Shown: positions 50,843 through 60,165 of the stretch, in pieces
Layout of the letters: the number at the start of each line of letters is the position of its first letter
How positions within the stretch are numbered: the first letter of the stretch is position 1
Assembly: GCF_014638005.1 (NCBI RefSeq)
Contig: NZ_BMFG01000003.1
Coordinates: forward strand, 275,721-339,720
DNA: 64,000 nucleotides
Reading direction: 5' to 3'
DNA from: Flavobacterium orientale
GTDB taxonomy: Bacteria > Bacteroidota > Bacteroidia > Flavobacteriales > Flavobacteriaceae
Made by a program: the position numbers and the translations under genes
Notes under the pieces: generated by a model
What the model was told of the DNA's origin: nothing
The model's database searches: none
What the model saw: only the letters and a program-made list of their open reading frames with translations

Positions 50843-52107
50843 ATACAATCTTTTTTTGGAACAGAAATAAAAACGGTTAAACCACCTTTTAGATTGTTTT
50901 CGAGTTTTATTTTCCAGTAGTGTAAATCTATGATTTTTTTCACATAAGAAAGTCCGATTCCAAAACCCTCAATGTCTTTTTTGTCTTCTCTTGGCACGCG
51001 ATAAAATTTATCAAAAACATTTTCAATATGGATTTTCTCAATGCCGGGACCATTGTCTGCAATTGAAATATCTAAACCTTTTGCGGTTTCTGTAGTTTGT
51101 ATTAAAATTTCCGGAGAGTCGCCACTATATTTTATGGCATTTTCTATTAGATTAAAAAGCGTGTTGTAAAAATGAAATTCATCAGCCATAACTTTTTGTT
51201 GAACCGGAATTTCAATTGATATAGCACTTTGTTTGTTTGTTTTTAACAACACATTTTCTTTTATTAACTCAATCATTTCTTTCAACGCGATTGGTTTTTT
51301 ATCTAATTCAATCCATTTTCCGTCACCTTTTGCAACAGTTAGGATTCTTTCAATATGTTGATTTAGTTTTTGACTTTGTGTTATGATGATGTCAGTATAC
51401 TTTGATAATTTTGGATTGTTTTTGATTTCAGGTTGGTTTTGAGTATAATTAGAAGCAATTAAAATGGAAGCCAGAGGTGTTTTAAATTCATGTGTCATGT
51501 TATTGATAAAATCAGTTTGCAATTCCGCATATTTTTTTTGTCGCAGCAATTGAAAAACAGAATACACATAAATCACCAAAACAAGCAATAGGATTCCTGT
51601 AAAAAACCAATATTGACCCAAAGATCCGATTAGAGAATATTTTAGTTGGGGAAAACGAATAGCAAAATAATATATTAAGCCTTCTTTTTTTTCGAAACAA
51701 TTTTCGCATTTTTCAGACTGTTCGACATTTGAAGAAATATAGCTGCCATACATCATTTCATCCGATGCACAATCATAAATGGCATATTCAAAATCAACAT
51801 CTAATTTTACTTTTTGAAATTCTGTTTTTAAATAATATTCCAACACCTCGGCCTCAAAAACATCATCAACATTAACAATATAATAATCTTCGGTAACTTT
51901 TTTAATTTGATTATTGATTGGTAAATTAGTTTTATTATCACGATAAATTTTTTGAACAACATCCTGGAGAGCAAAATGTATTTTATCACCTACTTCTTTT
52001 TTTTCAAAAGCATAAGCTTGGTTTAGCAAAAGTAGCTGCATGATTAACACACCAACAATTGCCAAAAAACCAATAAAAATGATACTATTTAGTTTTGTAA
52101 ATTTCAA
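50839..52107 (-). CDS. Sensor histidine kinase of a two-component system
   Basis: The 422-residue kinase has two membrane helices (SIIFIGFLAIVGVLIMQLLL near the N-terminus and WFFTGILLLVLVIYVYSVFQ) around a ~130-residue periplasmic sensor with a Cys pair region (SEKCENCFEKK). HisKA carries NNMTHEFKTPLASILIASNY and the HATPase has NLIENAIKYSG, IADNGPGIEKIH and EGFGIGLSYVKKII. The frame starts with TTG at 52107 (MKFTKLNSII); no ATG is near enough to preserve the first helix. It partners with the OmpR regulator. No HAMP domain is evident. The periplasmic CxxC could sense redox state, but this is inference. Confidence 0.93.
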   Translation of the reverse strand: MKFTKLNSIIFIGFLAIVGVLIMQLLLLNQAYAFEKKEVGDKIHFALQDVVQKIYRDNKTNLPINNQIKKVTEDYYIVNVDDVFEAEVLEYYLKTEFQKVKLDVDFEYAIYDCASDEMMYGSYISSNVEQSEKCENCFEKKEGLIYYFAIRFPQLKYSLIGSLGQYWFFTGILLLVLVIYVYSVFQLLRQKKYAELQTDFINNMTHEFKTPLASILIASNYTQNQPEIKNNPKLSKYTDIIITQSQKLNQHIERILTVAKGDGKWIELDKKPIALKEMIELIKENVLLKTNKQSAISIEIPVQQKVMADEFHFYNTLFNLIENAIKYSGDSPEILIQTTETAKGLDISIADNGPGIEKIHIENVFDKFYRVPREDKKDIEGFGIGLSYVKKIIDLHYWKIKLENNLKGGLTVFISVPKKDCI

Positions 52108-52114
52108 AGTAGCA

Positions 52115-52122
52115 CAAAAATA
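52115..52122 (-). promoter_or_regulatory. Candidate -7 element of the two-component operon
   Basis: On the minus strand TATTTTTG matches TAnnTTTG and lies only 7 bp before the TTG start, so the transcript would have almost no leader. Confidence 0.3.
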
Positions 52123-52234
52123 AGTAAAACAAAACTAGTAAACACTATGTTGCTAAAATCACCCAAAATAGCGGATTAACAACTCATTAACAAAACTTAG
52201 TAGGTGCTTAACATCAGACTTTTAGAGATAGTTA

Positions 52235-52242
52235 TATATTTG
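52235..52242 (+). promoter_or_regulatory. Candidate -7 element of the DUF1573 gene
   Basis: TATATTTG matches TAnnTTTG, 38 bp before the ATG at 52281. The 173-bp gap between divergent genes holds no other gene. Confidence 0.5.
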
Positions 52243-52280
52243 TATCAATAAATTAAAATACTAACACAAAAATACTATTT

Positions 52281-52733
52281 ATGAAAACAGTTAAAACAAC
52301 TTTCTTTGCAGTAATTGCAATGTTTGCTTTCTCAGCGAATTCAAATGCTCAAGCACCAGCTAAAAATCCTTTGACAAAACCTGCTATTACAACAACTCCG
52401 GCTGCAACAAAACCATCAGCACCAGTTGCATGGAAAGCTGAAGTTTATGATTTTGGTGATATTAAAAAAGGAACACCCGTAAGTCATGACTTTACTTTTA
52501 CAAACACAACAAAACAAACTGTTTTAATTACAAATGTAAAAGCATCTTGTGGTTGTACTGCTACAGATTATACAAAAACTCCAATAAAACCGGGAGAAAC
52601 TGCTTATGTAAAGGCTACATATAACGCTGCAGCTCCAGGAGCATTTTCAAAAACAGTTACAGTAACTTTAAATGAAAATGAAACGCCAAAAGTTTTAACG
52701 ATAAAAGGTAAAGTGGTTGAGCCTCAATCATAA
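52281..52733 (+). CDS. DUF1573 secreted Ig-like domain protein
   Basis: The 150-residue product has a signal peptide (MKTVKTTFFAVIAMFAFSAN) followed by an Ala/Pro/Thr-rich stretch and one DUF1573 domain: WKAEVYDFGDIKKGTPVSHD, FTNTTKQTVLITNVKASCGC with a conserved CGC, TPIKPGETAYVKATYNAAAP and a beta-rich end. DUF1573 proteins are periplasmic or surface-associated Ig-like folds of unknown role. It is monocistronic with its own promoter and terminator, suggesting strong expression. It is divergent from the two-component operon. Confidence 0.87.
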   Translation: MKTVKTTFFAVIAMFAFSANSNAQAPAKNPLTKPAITTTPAATKPSAPVAWKAEVYDFGDIKKGTPVSHDFTFTNTTKQTVLITNVKASCGCTATDYTKTPIKPGETAYVKATYNAAAPGAFSKTVTVTLNENETPKVLTIKGKVVEPQS

Positions 52734-52756
52734 TACAATTTAAATACATATAAATT

Positions 52757-52783
52757 AACCACGCAATTTGCGTGGTTTTTTTG
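52757..52783 (+). terminator. Rho-independent terminator after the DUF1573 gene
   Basis: AACCACGCA / TGCGTGGTT (52757-52765, 52769-52777) with a three-base loop is followed by TTTTT. Confidence 0.88.
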
Positions 52784-52847
52784 TTTTATTGGCGAAACAT
52801 TAAAGATATTTTCCTACTTTTATATTCAAACTCAAAATCTTTTTCAA

Positions 52848-53561
52848 ATGTTAGAGAGAATTAAATTGGATACTATATTGTTTTTAGATATTGAAACGGT
52901 TCCCGAAGAAGAAAATTTTCAGAATTTGGATGCAGAAAGACAATATTTGTATGAACAAAAAACACAATACCAACGAAAAGATGATTTTAGTGCGGAAGAG
53001 TTTTATGACCGAGCCGGAATTTGGGCAGAGTTTGGAAAAATTATTTGTATATCTGTTGGTTATTTTGTTTGTAAAGGGGACATTAGAAATTTTAGAGTAA
53101 CCTCTTTTTTTGGGGATGAAATTAAGATTTTAAAAGATTTTAGTAATTTGATAAACAATCATTTTAACCAACCCCAACATTTAATGTGTGGTCACAACGC
53201 AAAAGAGTTTGACTTTCCTTTTATAGCCAGAAGAATGATAATCAACGGCGTTTCAATTCCTTCAAAATTAAATTTTATTGGTAAAAAACCTTGGGAAGTT
53301 CCTCATTTGGATACATTAGAAATGTGGAAGTTTGGCGATTATAAACATTATACATCGTTACGACTATTGACAAAAGTACTCAATATCCCATCACCAAAAG
53401 ATGATATTGACGGTAGTGAAGTGGGTCATGTTTTTTATGTTGAAAAAGACATTGATCGCATTGTAACGTATTGTGAAAAAGATGTAATAGCAGTGGCTCA
53501 AATATTTCTAAAACTTCGAAATGAAGACTTGTTAGTAAATGAAGAAATACTTCATGTATAA
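52848..53561 (+). CDS. DEDDy-type 3'-5' exonuclease
   Basis: The 237-residue protein has the three exonuclease motifs: Exo I LFLDIETVPEEENF (D-x-E), Exo II CGHNAKEFDFPFIARR and Exo III IVTYCEKDVIAVAQIF (Y-x3-D). This matches the PolB-like predicted 3'-5' exonuclease family. It probably trims DNA ends; it has no polymerase domain. The gene is flanked by terminators on both sides and is therefore a single transcription unit. No other repair gene is adjacent. Confidence 0.88.
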   Translation: MLERIKLDTILFLDIETVPEEENFQNLDAERQYLYEQKTQYQRKDDFSAEEFYDRAGIWAEFGKIICISVGYFVCKGDIRNFRVTSFFGDEIKILKDFSNLINNHFNQPQHLMCGHNAKEFDFPFIARRMIINGVSIPSKLNFIGKKPWEVPHLDTLEMWKFGDYKHYTSLRLLTKVLNIPSPKDDIDGSEVGHVFYVEKDIDRIVTYCEKDVIAVAQIFLKLRNEDLLVNEEILHV

Positions 53562-53564
53562 AAA

Positions 53565-53609
53565 ACACCTCCAAAACACAAATGACAATTTGTATTTTGG
53601 AGGTGTATA
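53565..53609. terminator. Bidirectional terminator between exonuclease and subtilase genes
   Basis: A 19-bp stem with one mismatch, ACACCTCCAAAACACAAAT (53565-53583) against its near-complement ending 53609, lies between two convergent genes. Confidence 0.85.
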
Positions 53610-53624
53610 AATCTTAAAAAGATG

Positions 53625-56600
53625 CTAATTTGTTATAACTAGTTTGGTTGTAAACTTCAGATTGTTTTCGGAAATCGTTAAGATATAAACGCCATTATTT
53701 AAATGATTAACATTAATTTGCTCTTCATTTGATATAATTGCTTTTGAAAAAACAACTCTTCCCTGCATATCAACTAAATTCAATTCAGAATTATTTCCCG
53801 TGTAATTAGGATTTTTAATTGTAAAGACACCTTTTGTTGGGTTTGGATAAATCAAAATTTCTGAGAATAAATTATCTGATATGTTTAAGGTTTCTTGAAT
53901 TAAAATAGTTACAACTTCATTAGAATACCAGCCCCAAGTAGCATTAATCACATTCACAACAAAAGAATCTGAGGCTTGAGAGTTTTGACTATTGGTATAA
54001 CTGATTTTATTTTGAATTATATCCTCTTGGGTAAAGGTGTCACCAATGTTTAGGTTTATATTGTCTTTTTTCAAAATCCCTAATGAAGTATTTTCAATTA
54101 CGGTATAAACATGATCAGTAGTTGATTGGTTATTTGTTTGAGCGTTTAATTCAGAAGGAACAATAACTTTCGTGCTGTTTGTATTGGTGATTACGTCATT
54201 TTTTGTAAACATCATGGTGTTTATGATATTTGCAACACTACAAAAAGTTAGGGTAAAAGCATTTATGACTCCACCATCTTGGTTGTAATTATCAATTACT
54301 TTTAATGTCCATGTGCCAGCGGTGTCTAAATTATTGAAGGTGTTCAAGGGTTCAAAAGGAATTATAGTTCCTGAAATAGCCGGATTTGTACTGCAAAACA
54401 ATGGAGTTCCATTATCGTCTAAAGTTGCAGTGATATCATCGTCACTACCACAAGGTTCTTCTAATAAAATGATGGTATTATTTGGACCTTCAAGATAAAT
54501 AGTCATGTCTTGTACCCATGTGTGATCAATATCAATGGTAGCAGTTACTTTGCTTACACTGAAGTTATTGGGAATAATTATCGGAACTGAAGCAACCGAA
54601 TTTGCAACAGTACCAATTATTGCATCTGAAAAATCTGTTGCATTAAAAACCAAACCACAAGTTACACGACCGGTTTGAAAACTAAAAAAGTTAACATTTG
54701 ATGAAACTCCACAATCATTACTTGGAATAATTCGCCAATAATAAACAGTTCTACTTTGTAAACCAGAGATAACTGCTGTGTTTTCAGTAACAGTTTGATT
54801 TTGAATGATAGTAGCAAAAGTTGGGGTAGTTGATACCTGAACTAAATAGCTTGTTGCATTTGGATCAACGTCCCATGTTAACGAAGTTGTAGCAGCAATG
54901 CCACTTTGACCATTGCTCGGATAAATTTGAATAATGGGGTTAAATAATGCATTATATACAATTAATTTAACATACCTTGTTTCAGTTTCAGAACCATTAG
55001 TTCCAACTACCCCAATGTTATATTCTCCCGGAATAGCATTTTGAAGATTAGAAACAGTCATAGTAAAAGAATCATTTGAACTCAAGGAATTTGAACTAAA
55101 AGTTACAACAGATCCAAGCGGTTGATTAATAGCAGAAAAGTTTACCGGATTTCCTGACTGAATCATAAAATTGAAATCAAAAACTGCGGATTCAGTTGCA
55201 CAAACTTGTTTATCATTACCTTGAGGTATAATTGCAAAACCAGAACTAATACCTGTCACAATTAAAGAATAATCTTGTTTTCCTGAGACTAGATTTCCTT
55301 TATGAGAAACGTTAATGGTATAAACACCACCATTGGCTTGATCAATTTTAATAATTTCTACATTATCTACATTATTATCACTTTCTCTTAAGGCTACAGA
55401 ATTTGCATCTTGTTGTAATCTCCATGGATAAAAAGTACTTCCATCTTGAGTTATTCTTATATCTAAATCATTTACAAGTGCAGGCGTGGGGTCGTTTAAA
55501 ACGCCATTGTTTGCAATTCCGGGAACATCTGTCCAAGTTATTGAAGCTACTAAAGGCATACCAACAACAGATTGAACTGTCATGGTATATGTTTGCCCTT
55601 GAGATAAGATGTCTTCTGCTATCCAAGAACTTAATCCGTTATTGTTTAACGTTACTGCCGCAGCTTTAGCATTCAACAATCCCCATCCAAATTTTGCATC
55701 AGGACCAGGATTTTCAACATCATCCGCTGTGTGACAAGCTAAACCTTTTAAAGTTGCAGCTCGCATATATCTCCCATTGAGTTGATTGTAATATTGTTGT
55801 AATAGAGCTAAAGTTCCCATTACATTTGGAGCTGCCATAGAAGTTCCAGATAATGTAGTGTAACTTGTATCGTTAGTACTATTGGTTGAAAACAATCCTG
55901 TTCCATTACCTGTAATATCAGGTTTTATTCTTAAATCATCTGAAGGTCCTTGGCTACTTCCAGAATTGATAAAAACACTAATTAAATTTCCATCATTATC
56001 AACAGTTGCATCCTGTGCATTTGCAACCACTAAATTGTTTTTAGCATTTTTATTGCCATTAAGTTTATCATAACCAAATGTTGAAGGGCTTGAGTTTGTA
56101 TTATTCCCATCATTTCCAGCAGATACAACCATTAAATAATAAGGTGCAGCATGAGCAATTTGATCCCAAGCTCTTGCCGGCTGAGAATAAGCACCTGTAT
56201 ACCATGGGTCATTTATGCTACTCAATGGAGTTCCGTAGGAATGATTTGAAAGTAGAAGACCATTTTGAATTTCTTGAGTAACTTCAGTCAAATCATTACT
56301 CCAATCATAAGTTTTTACAAAAATAGAGGGAGCCATTCCTTTTGCATTAGGGTTAATTCCGGATGCAGCAATGGTTCCTGTCACATGAGTAGCGTGAAAA
56401 CTATTTCCATTTAGTGATGTTACCCCATCACCGGCTTCTACTCGAAAATCAAATTCTTGATGACTTAGTCGTGTAGCACCACCGTCCCAAACGCCAACAG
56501 TTAAGTTTTCACCATTTAGATTTAAGTTAAGTGAACCCCCTGAATTTAAATGATTTGCACGAGTTGACCGAGATGCATTCAGGTTTTCAATAGCATAATA

Positions 56601-56882
56601 TAATGGATTGCCATCATCAAGAATACCTACCAACTCATCAAAAGATCCATCAGGATTAACTTTTATTAAATCCCAACCTTTTTCTTTTGCAAGTTTTTGA
56701 ATTCTTATTTGATTGTTTCTGTAGTTTTGAATAAATTCATTCTCTAGTTTTTTTAACTCTTGAAGGTTTGATGCTTCTAGAATATATCTTTTATCAAGAT
56801 CACTTTGAGAAAATAATAGAGAAGAACAAAATAAAAATAGTACTAGAGTACTGTTAATAATAAATAGGTAGACTTTATTCAT
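53625..56882 (-). CDS. T9SS-secreted subtilisin-like (S8) serine protease
   Basis: The 1085-residue protein has a signal peptide (INSTLVLFLFCSSLLFSQS) and an N-terminal propeptide region, then a subtilase domain with the triad Asp133 (VGVWDGG), His163 (FHATHVTG) and Ser348 (LSGTSMAAP), plus oxyanion Asn257 (SAGNDGN). A Fn3-like domain (VDPNATSYLVQVSTTPTFAT), a proprotein convertase P-like domain (TATIDIDHTWVQDMTIYLEG), and a T9SS type A sorting domain (LIYPNPTKGVFTIKNPNYTG ... NNGVYILTISE) follow. So the protein crosses the outer membrane by T9SS and acts on the surface or outside. A -7 element lies 29-36 bp upstream. Confidence 0.95.
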   Translation of the reverse strand: MNKVYLFIINSTLVLFLFCSSLLFSQSDLDKRYILEASNLQELKKLENEFIQNYRNNQIRIQKLAKEKGWDLIKVNPDGSFDELVGILDDGNPLYYAIENLNASRSTRANHLNSGGSLNLNLNGENLTVGVWDGGATRLSHQEFDFRVEAGDGVTSLNGNSFHATHVTGTIAASGINPNAKGMAPSIFVKTYDWSNDLTEVTQEIQNGLLLSNHSYGTPLSSINDPWYTGAYSQPARAWDQIAHAAPYYLMVVSAGNDGNNTNSSPSTFGYDKLNGNKNAKNNLVVANAQDATVDNDGNLISVFINSGSSQGPSDDLRIKPDITGNGTGLFSTNSTNDTSYTTLSGTSMAAPNVMGTLALLQQYYNQLNGRYMRAATLKGLACHTADDVENPGPDAKFGWGLLNAKAAAVTLNNNGLSSWIAEDILSQGQTYTMTVQSVVGMPLVASITWTDVPGIANNGVLNDPTPALVNDLDIRITQDGSTFYPWRLQQDANSVALRESDNNVDNVEIIKIDQANGGVYTINVSHKGNLVSGKQDYSLIVTGISSGFAIIPQGNDKQVCATESAVFDFNFMIQSGNPVNFSAINQPLGSVVTFSSNSLSSNDSFTMTVSNLQNAIPGEYNIGVVGTNGSETETRYVKLIVYNALFNPIIQIYPSNGQSGIAATTSLTWDVDPNATSYLVQVSTTPTFATIIQNQTVTENTAVISGLQSRTVYYWRIIPSNDCGVSSNVNFFSFQTGRVTCGLVFNATDFSDAIIGTVANSVASVPIIIPNNFSVSKVTATIDIDHTWVQDMTIYLEGPNNTIILLEEPCGSDDDITATLDDNGTPLFCSTNPAISGTIIPFEPLNTFNNLDTAGTWTLKVIDNYNQDGGVINAFTLTFCSVANIINTMMFTKNDVITNTNSTKVIVPSELNAQTNNQSTTDHVYTVIENTSLGILKKDNINLNIGDTFTQEDIIQNKISYTNSQNSQASDSFVVNVINATWGWYSNEVVTILIQETLNISDNLFSEILIYPNPTKGVFTIKNPNYTGNNSELNLVDMQGRVVFSKAIISNEEQINVNHLNNGVYILTISENNLKFTTKLVITN

Positions 56883-57091
56883 TGTTTATTTATCGAAATT
56901 TAAAAGACAGCAAATATATTAATTTAATTTTATGTAGTTTTATTTATAATTTTTTAAACAATTGATGATTCAAATCTACTAAATTCATTATCATTATAAC
57001 TTTTTTTGAATAACATTAACTATTGTTTATTACGCAATTTTTGAAAATTTGGTTTGCAAAATAGCACTATATTTATTCCAATTGAAATGAA
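56883..57091. other. 209-bp AT-rich divergent gap
   Basis: This gap separates the subtilase from the divergent ABC ATPase. Apart from the minus-strand -7 box at 56911-56918 I see no gene, hairpin or repeat. A near-match TATATTTA lies at 57068-57075 on the plus strand. Confidence 0.5.
56911..56918 (-). promoter_or_regulatory. -7 element of the subtilase gene
   Basis: On the minus strand TATATTTG matches TAnnTTTG; the 5' leader would be about 20 nt. Confidence 0.5.
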
Positions 57092-58771
57092 ATGGTATTA
57101 CAAGTAAAAAATCTTAATATTTCTTTTAAAAAAGGAAATGGTTATCATAATGTGATAAGTAACCTTTGTTATGAATTAAATTCTAACGAAATACTTGGTA
57201 TTGTTGGTGAATCCGGTTCAGGAAAATCGGTTTCTTCACTGGCAATTATGGGATTGCTTCCAAAAAAACTCGCAAAAATTGATGAAGGAGAAATCCTGTT
57301 CGATGGACAAAATCTTTTGCAAGTTGATGAAAAAAAATTTCAAAAAATCAGAGGCTCAGAAATTGCAATGATTTTTCAAGAACCAATGAGTTCCTTGAAT
57401 CCTTCATTAAAATGTGGTTTTCAAGTTGGAGAAATTTTAAAAGTTCATACTAAAAAGTCAACCGCTGAAATAAAACTTGAAGTTTTACAATTGTTTGAAA
57501 AAGTAAAATTACCTAATCCTGAAAAAATTTATTCTAGTTATCCTCACGAAATTTCAGGCGGACAAAAACAACGAGTAATGATTGCAATGGCTATTGCTTG
57601 TAAACCCAAATTATTAATAGCTGATGAACCTACAACAGCACTTGATGTAACGGTTCAAAAAGAGATCATTTTACTCTTAAAAGAACTACAGCAAGAAACT
57701 AAAATGAGCATTATTTTTGTTTCACATGATTTAGCTTTGGTCTCAGAGATTGCTCACAATGTTTTGGTAATGTATAAAGGAAAGATTGTTGAACAAGGAA
57801 ATACACAACAATTGTTTAATGACCCTCAGCATGATTACACAAAAGCACTTTTGGCATCTAGACCTTCTTTAGAATATCGATTAAAACGATTGCCAACTAT
57901 AAATGATTTTATTGAGAAAACAACCAACTCTACAATCATAACTGATGAAATTAGAAAAAGTAATCACCTAGAAATGTATAATAAACCGCCATTGTTGGAA
58001 GTGGTTGATTTAACAAAAGAATATGTTTCAACTATTGGATTTTTTTCAAAAAAGCAAATTTTTACTGCGGTTGATTCGGTGAGTTTTAAAATATATGAAG
58101 GAGAAACTTTAGGTTTAGTAGGTGAATCCGGATGTGGAAAATCTACTTTAGGTAACACCATTATGTTGTTAGACAAAGCGACAAGCGGGCAAATTTTTTA
58201 TAGAGGTAAATTGATTTCTAACCTTTCAAAAAGCGAACAACGCGATTTGAGAAAAGAAATTCAAATTATTTTCCAAGACCCTTATTCTTCATTAAATCCC
58301 AGAATTCCTGTAGGTAAAGCAATCATGGAACCGATGAAAGTTCATGGTTTGCATAAAAATGATGCAGAACGAAAAGAAAAAACTATAGAAATATTAAAAC
58401 AAGTGGGATTAGGTGAGGAACATTTCAACCGTTACCCACATGAATTTTCGGGAGGACAAAGACAACGTATTGGAATTGCCAGAACCATTGCAGTTCAACC
58501 AAAATTAATTGTTTGCGATGAATCTGTTTCGGCATTAGACATTTCTGTTCAGGCACAAGTCTTGAATTTATTGAACGAACTAAAAGAAAATTTTGGATTT
58601 ACCTATCTTTTTATCTCTCATGACTTAGCTGTCGTAAAATATATGTCAGATAAAGTTATGGTGATGAATAAAGGAAAAATTGAAGAAATTGAAGAAGCAG
58701 ACCAATTGTATAACAATCCAAAATCTGAATACACTCAAAAACTAATTAATGCCATTCCAAAAGGAAATTAA
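57092..58771 (+). CDS. ABC transporter ATPase with two nucleotide-binding domains (YejF/OppDF-like)
   Basis: The 559-residue protein consists of two fused ABC ATPase modules of the oligopeptide/microcin C type. The first has Walker A GESGSGKSVSSLAIMGLL, signature SGGQKQRVMIAMA and Walker B LLIADEPTTALDVT; the second has GESGCGKSTLGNTIMLLD, SGGQRQRIGIARTI and IVCDESVSALDIS. Motif HDLALVSEIAHNVLVMYKG follows in the first. It would power a peptide importer, but no permease or binding protein is adjacent. Domain linker ~residues 260-300. In Bacteroidota this gene is often isolated. A close -7 element was not found. Confidence 0.92.
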   Translation: MVLQVKNLNISFKKGNGYHNVISNLCYELNSNEILGIVGESGSGKSVSSLAIMGLLPKKLAKIDEGEILFDGQNLLQVDEKKFQKIRGSEIAMIFQEPMSSLNPSLKCGFQVGEILKVHTKKSTAEIKLEVLQLFEKVKLPNPEKIYSSYPHEISGGQKQRVMIAMAIACKPKLLIADEPTTALDVTVQKEIILLLKELQQETKMSIIFVSHDLALVSEIAHNVLVMYKGKIVEQGNTQQLFNDPQHDYTKALLASRPSLEYRLKRLPTINDFIEKTTNSTIITDEIRKSNHLEMYNKPPLLEVVDLTKEYVSTIGFFSKKQIFTAVDSVSFKIYEGETLGLVGESGCGKSTLGNTIMLLDKATSGQIFYRGKLISNLSKSEQRDLRKEIQIIFQDPYSSLNPRIPVGKAIMEPMKVHGLHKNDAERKEKTIEILKQVGLGEEHFNRYPHEFSGGQRQRIGIARTIAVQPKLIVCDESVSALDISVQAQVLNLLNELKENFGFTYLFISHDLAVVKYMSDKVMVMNKGKIEEIEEADQLYNNPKSEYTQKLINAIPKGN

Positions 58772-58777
58772 TCAGCA

Positions 58778-59995
58778 CTATTCTTCAACAGCATCATTAT
58801 AATCAGGATATAAGAATTTGTTGTAGGGAAAACGAGAAATGTGAATTTCTCTCACGGCTTCGTATACATTTTCTCTAAATTCTTCAAAATTATCTTTGTT
58901 CACAGCCGAAATAAATAGAGCATTTCGTTTGCCAACATTTGACATCCAAGTGTTTTTCCACTCTTCTAATGTTTGATGTCTTGGTGTTTTCTCAGTTAAA
59001 TTATCTTCATCAAGAAGCAGTGGTTTGTAGGCATCAATTTTATTGAAAACCATAATTGTTGGTTTGCCATCGCTTTTAATATCTTTTAAAATTTGATTAA
59101 CCGAATCAATATGATCTTCAAATTCCGGATGAGAAATATCTACAACATGCAATAATAAGTCGGCTTCTCTAACTTCGTCCAAAGTACTTTTGAATGATTC
59201 AATCAATTGAGTTGGTAACTTTCGTATAAATCCAACAGTATCTGAAAGTAGAAAGGGGAGGTTTTTTATCACAACTTTTCTAACGGTAGTATCTAACGTT
59301 GCAAAAAGTTTGTTTTCTACAAAAACTTCGCTTTTGCTGATAACATTCATTAAAGTAGATTTTCCAACATTGGTATAACCTACTAAAGCCACACGGACTA
59401 AAGCTCCACGATTACCTCTTTGAACAGACATTTGTTTATCAATTACCTTTATTTTTTCTTTTAATAAAGCAATTCGATCTCTAACAATTCGTCGGTCAGT
59501 TTCAATTTCAGTTTCACCCGGGCCACGCATTCCAATTCCACCACGTTGTCTTTCTAAGTGTGTCCACATTCCTGAAAGTCTGGGAAGTAAATATTGACAT
59601 TGAGCTAATTCAACTTGAGTTCTGGCATAAGAGGTTTCTGCTCGTTGAGCAAAAATATCAAGAATTAGATTTGTTCGATCTAAAACTTTACAATCTAATA
59701 TTTTGGTAATATTTTTTTGTTGAGCAGGAGTAAGTTCGTCATCAAAAATAACAGTCTTGACATCATTTTCTTTAATGTAAAGATGTATTTCTTCAATTTT
59801 ACCAGTACCTACAAAAGTTTTTGGATTAGGTTTATCCATCTTTTGAGAAAATCTTTTAATAACTTCACCACCGGCTGTAAAAGTTAAAAACTCTAATTCA
59901 TCTAAATATTCATTAAGTTTCTCATCACTTTGAAGCTGTGTTATAATTCCAACCACAACCGTTTTTTCAAAATTTATTTCTATTTTCTCTAACAT
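58778..59995 (-). CDS. hflX: GTPase HflX
   Basis: HflX binds the 50S subunit and splits stalled ribosomes, and has a role in stress. The 405-residue protein has an N-terminal HflX domain (VVVGIITQLQSDEKLNEYLD, EFLTFTAGGEVIKRFSQKMD) with the conserved PKTFVGTGKIEE, a coiled coil (RQRGGIGMRGPGETEIETDR), and a GTPase domain: G1 GYTNVGKSTLMNVISKSEVF, G3 LSDTVGFIRKLP, G4 FNKID. A -7 element TAGCTTTG lies 19-26 bp upstream on the minus strand. It converges on the ABC ATPase with only 6 bp between stops. Confidence 0.97.
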   Translation of the reverse strand: MLEKIEINFEKTVVVGIITQLQSDEKLNEYLDELEFLTFTAGGEVIKRFSQKMDKPNPKTFVGTGKIEEIHLYIKENDVKTVIFDDELTPAQQKNITKILDCKVLDRTNLILDIFAQRAETSYARTQVELAQCQYLLPRLSGMWTHLERQRGGIGMRGPGETEIETDRRIVRDRIALLKEKIKVIDKQMSVQRGNRGALVRVALVGYTNVGKSTLMNVISKSEVFVENKLFATLDTTVRKVVIKNLPFLLSDTVGFIRKLPTQLIESFKSTLDEVREADLLLHVVDISHPEFEDHIDSVNQILKDIKSDGKPTIMVFNKIDAYKPLLLDEDNLTEKTPRHQTLEEWKNTWMSNVGKRNALFISAVNKDNFEEFRENVYEAVREIHISRFPYNKFLYPDYNDAVEE

Positions 59996-60013
59996 AGTAT
60001 CGCTTTATCACTG

Positions 60014-60021
60014 CAAAGCTA
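60014..60021 (-). promoter_or_regulatory. -7 element of hflX
   Basis: On the minus strand TAGCTTTG matches TAnnTTTG; the 5' leader would be about 13 nt. Confidence 0.5.
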
Positions 60022-60082
60022 ATCAATTGAAAAATCTTAAAGTGTAATTAATTAAAATCTTTAAAAGTTAAAAACGAATTTT

Positions 60083-60115
60083 TTGTTAATCAATCTTTAA
60101 AATTTGTTAAATTTG
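60083..60115 (+). promoter_or_regulatory. Bipartite promoter of the large secreted repeat protein
   Basis: TTG at 60083-60085 and TAAATTTG at 60108-60115 are 22 bp apart, which fits the Bacteroidota -33/-7 pair (TTG, 17-23 bp, TAnnTTTG). It is the best full promoter in the window. The ATG is at 60166, giving a leader of about 44 nt. Confidence 0.65.
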
Positions 60116-60165
60116 ACTTCCCTAAACAGAATTTGTTACATTTTTTTAACTCTAACGTTCATTTT

